Shown here in pieces: positions 8,817-18,200 of a DNA stretch of 64,000 nucleotides (within the stretch, counting starts at the first letter, position 1; the number at the start of each line of letters is the position of its first letter). The notes under the pieces were generated by a model. It saw only the letters and a list, made by a program, of their open reading frames with translations. It ran no database searches and was not told where the DNA came from. Source of the DNA: CAIVPM01 sp964615145. Its GTDB lineage: Bacteria; Bacteroidota; Bacteroidia; Chitinophagales; Chitinophagaceae. The stretch lies in assembly GCA_964615145.1 (NCBI GenBank), contig CAZTOP010000006.1, forward strand, positions 30,321 to 94,320. The letters run 5' to 3'. The position numbers and the translations under genes are program-made.

Positions 8817-11800
8817 TTAAAAGTTTACATTGATACCAAAAATAAAAGAGCGACTTTTTGGATAAGCAGAATAATCTAAGCCTGATGTTAATTGACTTTT
8901 TCTTACACTTACTTCTGGATCAAATCCTGAGTAACTGCTTAAAATAGCCAAATTATTTCCAGTTAGATATAATCTAAACTTACTAATTCCTAATTTAACT
9001 AAAGTTTTTAATGGCAAAGAATAACCAATGGTTAGATTATTAAGTCTAATGAATGAGCCATCTTCAATTGCCCAAGAATGAGGGAAAAATGCTCCTGCAT
9101 CTCTTATTGGTTTCCACAATGTTGCATTTGCGTTTAAATTGGTTAATTCTGTTGGGTCAGTTACTACAATACCTTGATCATTTACTGTTCTCCATCTATT
9201 ATTCATGATAGATAGTAAATTTGAGTTTGGTGTGTATCCATTGGTAAATTCGATTTTATTTGCGTTATAAATATCATTTCCGTAAGAGAAATTTATAAAA
9301 ATACTTGCATCAAAGTTTTTGTATGAAAACTGCTGATTAATACCCCCAGTAAATTTAGGATTTGTATTTCCAATAATTTGCTTATCTCCATCTGTGTTTG
9401 TTACATCTCCACTGTTATCTAAGTCTTTAAATTTGATTGTTCCTGGTTGAGGAGTTCCTGCTGTTTTATTATTTACAACGCCAGTTTTAAGAGTATATGC
9501 TTGAGTAGTTGGATTAAAGTCAAAATCTTCTACTTTATAAAAACCATCTGTTACAAAACCCCAAACTGCCCCTACCGGCTGCCCCACTTTAACTATATAA
9601 TCTGCTGGTTGACCAGAAACGCCCCAACTTGGATCTGGAAAATAATGGTCTAAACCATTATTTAATTCAACAATTTCATTTTTGTTGAATGACATATTAA
9701 AGTTGGCATTCCAGTTTAGCCCATTTTTCTTTTGCATAATAAAGGCATTCAACTGAATTTCGAAGCCACTACTTTTAGTTTTTCCAATATTTTGAATTTG
9801 GTCGGTATAACCAAATGTTGGTGCAATTTTAGCATTTAACAATAAATCTTTTGATGTGTTGTAATAGTAATCAACAGACAATTCTAAACGTTTTTTCAAG
9901 AAAACTAAATCTAAACCAATGTTTCTATTAACTGTAGATTCCCATTTGATTTGTTTGTTTACTAAACCAGTTGATGTCCAAGCATTCACTGGTACTCCAC
10001 TCAAACCATATATATAAGGATTAGAGGCAAAAATTGGGACAAACAAATAATCACCAATTCTTGAATTTCCATTTGAACCAAATCCTGCTCTAAATTTAAC
10101 ATCGTCAAAAAACTTAACTTTCTCAAAAAACTTTTCATTTGAAACTCTCCACGCTGCTGATGCAGATGGGAAATATCCCCATTTACTACCTTCGGCAAAT
10201 TTTGATGATCCATCTGCTCTTACTACAAAGTTAAAAATGTATTTTTTGTTGTATGTATATCCAATTCTTGTAAAAAAGGACACATTGGTTTCATCATAAT
10301 GTCCTGGACTGTAACCTTGGGATAAGACTGAAGGTGAATAACCTATAGATGGTGCTCCTAAATTATTCAAATTATTAAATAAAGAATCTTTATTTGAACC
10401 TTTATTTAAATTTTTATACTGAGCTCCGGTGTAATAGGATTTTAGCTCTCTGGTTTCTTGCCCAAGTAAAATGTCTAAATCGTGTTTCCCTTTCCAGTTT
10501 TTTATTGAGTAAGTTAACACGTTGCTGTTAACCCAAGATTTTTTTCTAAGTGAATCATAGGATAACATTGGGTTTCTTCCATTTTGAATATTTGCCAAAG
10601 GAGTAACAGAATCATTGTAAGCCCTTACCTCTAACAAACTATTATCAATTCCAAAAGTTGATTTAAAGCTTAAACGCTTGTTGATATTGTAAGTTAATGC
10701 AGCGGTTATGTTATATGCATTTGTTGTTTTCCTTTTATATTCCTGATTTGAAAGTTTGATTGGATTTACAAGAGAAAGACCATTTCCAACTGGATCATCC
10801 GCTGGATCAACTTCATCTACTTTTTCTCCTGGAAGAATATATGGTCTGTATTTTACAGTTTGTCTTAATCTATTAAAAGAGGTTCCTCTGTCATCAGATG
10901 TTCCAGCACCATAAACATTTTGATTGGTGTATCTGGCAGATAAATCCAATTTTAATTTTGAAGTAATTTTAAAGTTTGTTTTTGCATTTAACTGATGACG
11001 TTTGTATGATGAATTTAGTACAATTGCCTTATCGTCCTGAAATGTATAACCAAAGTTGTAAGTAACTTTTTTACTACCACCAGATACCCCAATATTATGC
11101 TGCATGGTATGCCCTCTTTGCCCTAGTACATCTTGTTGCCAGTTTATAGGTTGAACATTTTTATATTTTGAAAAATTTTGAACGCTATCCCAAGTACTAA
11201 CATAAGTTGATGAAAATGTACTGATTTCTGTTGCACTAGTTCTTGAACGTTCGTACATATACATAATGAAGTCATCCGGATTCATTACACCCAGAGTTTT
11301 AGGCAAATATTTATACCCATAATAGCTGTTGTAGCTTACACGTAATTTCCCAGATTTTCCGCTTTTTGTTGTAATAACAATAACACCATTTGCACCTCTT
11401 GCACCATAAATTGCTGTAGCAGCAGCATCTTTTAATACACTAATGTCTTGAATATCCTGTAAAACAACATTATTTAATCCATTTTCTACAATAACACCAT
11501 CGATTACATACAAAGGAGAATTATCCTGAGTAATTGAACCTCCACCCCTAACTCTAATTTTTACTTCAGCATCAGGGCTACCTTCTGCAGTTGTTGCAGT
11601 TACTCCTGCTAAACGACCGTTTAAAGCTTCTGCAACTGAGTTTACTGGAATATCTTTTAAATCTTTAGCTCCAACTGTAGAAACAGAAGCAGCAAGTTCC
11701 TTTTTCTTAATTCCGCCACCATAACCAGTCTGGATAATTATTTCACCTGCATCATCATTTGCTTTTTCATTGAGCTTTACAGTTACTGTAGCATCACCCA

Positions 11801-12071
11801 CTACAGTAATTTCTTTACTTGTAAATCCCAGATAAGATACAATAAGCTTGTGTGACTTTCCATCATCAGGAACTTTAATAGTAAATTTCCCATCTATATC
11901 AGTGGTAGTTCCTCTTTTTGTTCCAGATACACTAATTGAGGCTGATTGTAATGGTTTTCCAGTTGAGTCGTTTACTACTTTCCCTTTTACAGTAAAGTTA
12001 TTAGTTTGAGCATTTAACAAACTACAACAAAAAATAGCAGCAACAAAGGCAAGCATCTTCATTATTTTCAT
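8817..12071 (-). CDS. SusC/RagA-family TonB-dependent outer-membrane transporter
   Basis: A 1084-residue SusC-like transporter. A signal peptide (MKIMKMLAFVAAIFCCSLLNAQ) is followed at residues 27-100 by a carboxypeptidase-regulatory-like domain (VKGKVVNDSTGKPLQSASIS). The TonB plug follows at about 115-235 with the SusC signature LNGRLAGVTATTAEGSPDAE, IRVRGGGSI and PLYVIDGVIVENG, then ISVLKDAAATAIYGARGANG. The remaining 850 residues form the 22-stranded beta-barrel, ending in an aromatic-terminated strand (FIFGINVNF). It imports a polymer-derived nutrient through the outer membrane using TonB energy, with the adjacent SusD as lid. It is the first gene of the operon. The upstream region has a LacI-like half-site (12158-12169) and the terminator of the preceding gene. 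Confidence 0.96.
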   Translation of the reverse strand: MKIMKMLAFVAAIFCCSLLNAQTNNFTVKGKVVNDSTGKPLQSASISVSGTKRGTTTDIDGKFTIKVPDDGKSHKLIVSYLGFTSKEITVVGDATVTVKLNEKANDDAGEIIIQTGYGGGIKKKELAASVSTVGAKDLKDIPVNSVAEALNGRLAGVTATTAEGSPDAEVKIRVRGGGSITQDNSPLYVIDGVIVENGLNNVVLQDIQDISVLKDAAATAIYGARGANGVIVITTKSGKSGKLRVSYNSYYGYKYLPKTLGVMNPDDFIMYMYERSRTSATEISTFSSTYVSTWDSVQNFSKYKNVQPINWQQDVLGQRGHTMQHNIGVSGGSKKVTYNFGYTFQDDKAIVLNSSYKRHQLNAKTNFKITSKLKLDLSARYTNQNVYGAGTSDDRGTSFNRLRQTVKYRPYILPGEKVDEVDPADDPVGNGLSLVNPIKLSNQEYKRKTTNAYNITAALTYNINKRLSFKSTFGIDNSLLEVRAYNDSVTPLANIQNGRNPMLSYDSLRKKSWVNSNVLTYSIKNWKGKHDLDILLGQETRELKSYYTGAQYKNLNKGSNKDSLFNNLNNLGAPSIGYSPSVLSQGYSPGHYDETNVSFFTRIGYTYNKKYIFNFVVRADGSSKFAEGSKWGYFPSASAAWRVSNEKFFEKVKFFDDVKFRAGFGSNGNSRIGDYLFVPIFASNPYIYGLSGVPVNAWTSTGLVNKQIKWESTVNRNIGLDLVFLKKRLELSVDYYYNTSKDLLLNAKIAPTFGYTDQIQNIGKTKSSGFEIQLNAFIMQKKNGLNWNANFNMSFNKNEIVELNNGLDHYFPDPSWGVSGQPADYIVKVGQPVGAVWGFVTDGFYKVEDFDFNPTTQAYTLKTGVVNNKTAGTPQPGTIKFKDLDNSGDVTNTDGDKQIIGNTNPKFTGGINQQFSYKNFDASIFINFSYGNDIYNANKIEFTNGYTPNSNLLSIMNNRWRTVNDQGIVVTDPTELTNLNANATLWKPIRDAGAFFPHSWAIEDGSFIRLNNLTIGYSLPLKTLVKLGISKFRLYLTGNNLAILSSYSGFDPEVSVRKSQLTSGLDYSAYPKSRSFIFGINVNF

Positions 12072-12192
12072 AATTTATCGTTAAAATGTGTAGATGACAA
12101 AGGTCTTCATTTGTAATAAGAAACAGCAGTTTTTTTGATAGAATAATTGCAGTTTTTATGCAAACGATAGGCAATTTCGGGTTGTAAGTATA

Positions 12193-12238
12193 AAACTTAA
12201 AAAGGTTGTTCAAAATATTGAACAACCTTTTTAAGTTT
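12193..12238 (-). terminator. Long perfect stem-loop terminator after the 2519-residue PKD gene
   Basis: Arms 12193-12213 and 12218-12238 are perfect 21-bp inverted complements with a four-base loop AATA. The core GGTTGTTC/GAACAACC is flanked by A and T runs. It begins 15 bases after the stop codon of the minus-strand gene, so it most likely ends that transcript. It also lies about 120 bases upstream of the susC start, insulating the two units, and is symmetric enough to work in both directions. Confidence 0.85.
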
Positions 12239-12253
12239 ATTGAAAGAATATTT

Positions 12254-15200
12254 TTATCTTAACAACACTACCCAACCAGTTATTTTTTCTAATTTATTTC
12301 CAGGATCAATAATGTAGTAATAAGTTGCTACTGGCATAGGTGTTCCATTTAAAGTACCATCCCATTCCATGATATTACCTGAAAGATGTTTTACCTTCAT
12401 TCCATACCTATCAAAAATATCTAAGGTTGCTCCAGGATAATCGCCTAAGCTGGTTATTTTCCAGGTATCATTAATACCATCACCATTTGGAGAAAAGGCG
12501 TTTGGAATAACAATTTTTTCTAATACCTTAACATATTGAACCCTAGAAGCATAACAATTTCCTTTTCCAATAGCATTTAAAATATATCCTTGAGTTTGGG
12601 TGGCAGTTAAATAAGGATACAATGTATCTGGATTAGACAATCCTGCAACGCTGTAAGGAGGCATTAAAGCAGTCCAATAATATTGAATTCCTGTAGTATC
12701 TGCAACAGTTGGATTGAATTGTACAATTGTATTTTGAAGCACAATTATTTGATTCATTGAATCTATTTGTGGCTGAGGATACACCAACACGTCTAAATAA
12801 TAAGGGTCAGATTCACATAGCTCGGTATTTCTTACTGTTAAAGATGCTTTAAAAGAATCTGCTAAAGGATAAGAATATGTTGAGTATGGTACTGTTGTGG
12901 TATTTGGAGTTGAACCATCACCATAATTCCAGGTCCAGCTAAATAAACTACTATTAGGAGCAGAACTTGAATCGGTAAAATAACTTGGCTCATTTTCGCA
13001 AAGTGTATCCTTTGATACTCCAAACTTAGCAATTGGTTTATTAAAGAAAGGTTCTTTTGGATATAAGGTATCATAAAATATATCCTGACAGTTGTATGGC
13101 TTAGTTGTAACAACTAATTTTATTGGATATGATTGAATGGTACTGTACATGTGTCTAGGATCACTCAAACTTGAAGTATTAGGATTTGATGTATTTGCAT
13201 TAGGATCTCCAAATGTCCAAGCATAAGTTAAAGTGCCACCATTAGCAGCAACTGATGATTGGTTGGTAAAGAACGCAGTACCATTTGGCATACAAACTAT
13301 TGGATTATACTTGAATTGTGCAACTGGTTTTGGACGTGCTGTTACATCTACTTGTGCAGTAGCTACACAACCACTATCGCTTGTTACAGTTAAAGTAACA
13401 CTATATGCTTGTGTAGCAGGGAATCCGTGAGTTATTATATTGCCCATTGGATTTACAACAACAGCACTACCATCTCCAAAATCCCAATTTCGGGTGCTAA
13501 TACTTCCTGTTGCAAGTGTAGAGAAATCTTTAAAAGTAACAACTGAATCGATACATACATAAGGCTTAACGTTAATGACTGCCTTTGGTACAGGGAAAAT
13601 ATTCACCACTTTTTTTACAGTTGCTTCACAACCACTAAAAGCAGTAAACTTATAGTAAACTGTATCAATGCTATAACCTGCCAATGCCGGATCATAAGTG
13701 TTTGCACCTACAATTGCGTTTTTAAAACTACTAAATGTACCTGCATTACCCAAAACTCCATTATTTACTGCAGGAGGATTTATAGGGAATGCTGAAGAAT
13801 TAGAGCAAACATTTGTTATTACAATTGGATCCAAAGATGGTGTACGGCTGAATTTTTGAGTCATCATTGTATCAAAACTACAACCATTAAAACCAATAGC
13901 ATTAAGCTTAATATCATAAGTACCATCGGCATAAGTATAACTAGGTGTAGCACCAGCACTAACCGGAGCCAAACTAGCTTCATACTGCCAATTATATGTT
14001 TGAACAAATGAGCCTGGAACTGATATACCATTTGCATTGAATTTTACCAAACCTGTAACATCTAAACAACCAGTATTTGGAGTGAATGTAAATTGTCCTC
14101 TAGGTCTGCCAAGAATTCTAATCGCTAATTTTCTCTGTGCAGTACATCCTCCTGTTGAAGTAAAGTTGTAGTAAATAGTATCTATACCATATCCTGCAAT
14201 ACTTGGATCATAAGTACCTAATGTAGCATTTGTAACTGCATTTTTGTAACTACTAAATACACCGCTACCAATAGCTCCATTTAATATTGCTGGAGTTCTT
14301 AAAGTAATAATACCAATATTTTCGCAAGTATCACCTTGTTGCAATGGAGCTAAGTCTGGTGTTTTACTGAATGTTTGGCTCATGGATGTATCAAAGCTAC
14401 AACCATTATTTCCTTTAACATTTAATGCAATAGTGTAAGTTCCATCATTGTAATTGTGTGTTGGAGCTACCCCAGAGCCTGCAGCACTTAAATCGCCAAA
14501 ATTCCAAGTATATGTTTGTACCGATGAATTTGGAACAGAAATATTACCTGTAAACTGTACAAAGCCTGCTGAATTTAAACAACCTGTATTAGGGCTGAAA
14601 CTAAATCCACCTCTTGGTCTGCCTAAAATATTAATCGCTAATTTTCTCTGTGCAGTACATCCTCCTGTTGAAGTAAAGTTGTAGTAAATAGTATCTATAC
14701 CATATCCTGCAATACTTGGATCATAAGTACCTAATGTAGCATTTGTAACTGCATTTTTGTAACTACTAAATACACCGCTACCAATAGCTCCATTTAATAT
14801 TGCTGGAGTTCTTAAAGTAATAATACCAATATTTTCGCAAGTATCACCTTGTTGCAATGGAGCTAAGTCTGGTGTTTTACTGAATGTTTGGCTCATGGAT
14901 GTATCAAAGCTACAACCATTATTTCCTTTAACATTTAATGCAATAGTGTAAGTTCCATCATTGTAATTGTGTGTTGGAGCTACCCCAGAGCCTGCAGCAC
15001 TTAAATCGCCAAAATTCCAAGTATATGTTTGTACCGATGAATTTGGAACAGAAATATTACCTGTAAACTGTACAAAGCCTGCTGAATTTAAACAACCTGT
15101 ATTAGGGCTGAAACTAAATCCACCTCTTGGTCTGCCTAAAATATTAATCGCTAATTTTCTCTGTGCAGTACATCCTCCTGTTGAAGTAAAGTTGTAGTAA

Positions 15201-18200
15201 ATAGTATCTATACCATATCCTGCAATACTTGGATCATAAGTACCTAATGTAGCATTTGTAACTGCATTTTTGTAACTACTAAATACACCGCTACCAATAG
15301 CTCCATTTAATATTGCTGGAGTTCTTAAAGTAATAATACCAATATTTTCGCAAGTATCACCTTGTTGCAATGGAGCTAAGTCTGGTGTTTTACTGAATGT
15401 TTGGCTCATGGATGTATCAAAGCTACAACCATTATTTGCTTGAATGTTCAATGCAATGTTGTAAGTTCCATCATTGTAATTGTGTGTTGGGCTTACACCT
15501 GTTCCACTTGTACTTGCATCTCCAAAATTCCAAGTGTAGTTTGTAATAGATGCAGGCGATGCAATAGAAATTCCACCTGCGTTAAATTGTACAGTTCCCA
15601 AACTGTTTAAGCAACCTGTATTTGGTGTAAATGTGAATTGACCTTTAGGTCTTGGTTTTACTACAACGGTTTGTGTATCTCTTGCCACACAACCACTTGT
15701 AGCTGTAAATACATAATATATTGGGTGTGTTCCGGCACCTGCCAAATTTGGATTAAATTCACCTGTATTAGTATTTATTATTCCTGCCCCTTGATAAACA
15801 CCCGAGCCAGGTGCTGCAGCTAAATTATTACTACCTGCATTAGCAACACTATACGTTGTTAAATTTTCACAAACTGGAGTGATAGCGTTGTAAAATAAAT
15901 CAGGCGATACACTAAAATTAGCTGTAAAGGTGGTGTCTGTAACACAACCTAATGATGAAGTTACAGTATGATATATTATATAAGTACCGTAATTAAAATT
16001 ATGGCTTGGACTACAAACTGACGCTGTATTTGGGTTGGAAGTTGTAGCATTAGGGTCACCAAATGTCCAACCACAACTTTGAATAGTTTGTCCATCAGGC
16101 AGTTTAGTAGTGTCAGTAAACTGTACATTACCATTGGCTGGTAAACAACCTGCAGGATAAGCAAATCCTAACCTTGGTCTGGCTTTTACAAGTATGGTTT
16201 GTGTAGCTGAATCTTTACAACCTCCTGTAGAAGTGTAAACATAAGTAATAGTATGATTTCCCCAACTTGAAATGGCTGGGCTCAATGTTCCAGAACTGGT
16301 AGTTCCAGGACCATAGTAAATGCTATCCATTCCCATAACTCCGTTAGCAACTGAACCCAAAGCAACATTTACATTAACCTGATTTTCACAAACACTGGTA
16401 ATAGGTGCAAAACGAACATCTGGGGTTACACTAAATGTTATAGCTTTTGTTAAAGAGTCTTTACAACCATCTGCAGTTTCGGCGTATAATTTTACATTAT
16501 GCAAACCTGTATTTGCAAAAACGTGACTTGGATTAATAGAATCAACTATATTAGGATTTGATGTAGTTGAATGTGCAGCATCATCAAAATTCCAAAGAAA
16601 ACTAAAACCTAGGCTAGTAAAATTTGTAAACTGGGCTACACCATCTTTAGGTAAGCAACCTTGTGTATAGTCAAAAGCTACAGTAGGTTTATCTACAACA
16701 TTAATTTGTTGAGACAACGAATCTTTACAACCTTTACTTGTTGTATATACATACCAAATTGTATTTATTCCAGTTCCAGCAGCAATTGGGTCAAAATTTC
16801 CTGATGCATCAATTCCCGGACCACTAAAAACACCCGCTCCTAATACTTTAGATTGATTATAGCAACCTGCTAAGCTTGCAAATGAAATTGAACCGTTGTT
16901 TATGCAATATTTTACTGGTAATGATTTAAAATAAATACTAGGTTTTATTTTTATAGCAATAGTTTGTGTTGTATCTCCCAAACATCCTAAAGTATCAATA
17001 ACATTTAGCCTTACAACATAGTCGCCTTCAACGCCATAATTATGGGTAGTGGGATTAATTTTAGATGAGTCTGCAGCACCGGAACTTGGTTGTCCGAAAT
17101 TCCATAAATAATTTTTTATTGGCACACCACCCACACCTAAGTTAGCATTAAAATTAGCAATTCCTGTGGTATCTGCACAAGGATTTGTGTACTGAATCTC
17201 TGGGTATCTTTTACTAGAAACAATGATTGTTTTGAAAGCTGTATCTATAGGACAAGGTGTCAAAAGCGAAATGGTATGCCAAATAACATAAGTACCAGGT
17301 GATGTGAAAGTATATTGAAATGGTTGGCACGATGGATCGGAGAAACGTGTTGATCCACCAAAACCCCAAATACAACTATCAATATTTGTTCGATTTGTAG
17401 AATCAATTAACCTGACTGGTTGATTAACACATACTTTATCCGGAGCTGAAAACTTTACTTTAAAGCCACTGTAAACAGTATCTAACTTTACAGATACTAG
17501 TCCAGAAGATGTTATTACTTCTAATTTTACTTTATTAGTATCTTTCGTTAAAACTCGAATAGGATTTTGCAATTGAGATGTAGACCCATCCTCAAATAGC
17601 CAATTCCAACTTACAATTTTTTCCCTTAATATTCCAAAGTTGATGGAATCCGGGCCCTTAAAGGCTGTTGAGTCAGTGCCACAAGCAGGTACATCTGCTA
17701 TGATTGTAATTCCACCGCCATTTGTTATTGAATAATTTATTGGTATAGTATCTCCTAATGAGCCATAACTACCATTACAGCTATTTACTGGTGCAGTATA
17801 TAATTGTACAGAATCTATGGAATGGACAGTCACTGGAACATAAAAAGTATCTAATTGCAATGGAGGCACTGAGGTAGTCAAATTCTTTCGATAAATTAGC
17901 ATTGTATCTGGACACTGATACTTGTAATTTGTTCTTTTTCCATTTACTAAACTTGAAGTTAAAACCACAGGGTGGTAATCTACTAAGTTCTTATTTGCTA
18001 AACCAGTTCTTTTGTTTATAATAGTTATTTTATTAGTATCTATTGTTTGACTAAAATTCCATGAAATAATTTTAACAGAATCTCCACAAATTAGTCTTAA
18101 TAAAACCGGGCTGGCTACTTGATTGGAGTAATAAGCCTGATTGTGTCCTTTAATATTTATAGAATCTTGATTCTTGGTTGTGTCTTTTGGATTCCATTGA

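Noticed and set aside
14454..15197. Two identical 76-residue plus-strand ORFs inside the giant PKD gene
   Set aside because: They are shadow frames on the opposite strand of the exact 513-bp repeat and have no independent coding signs.
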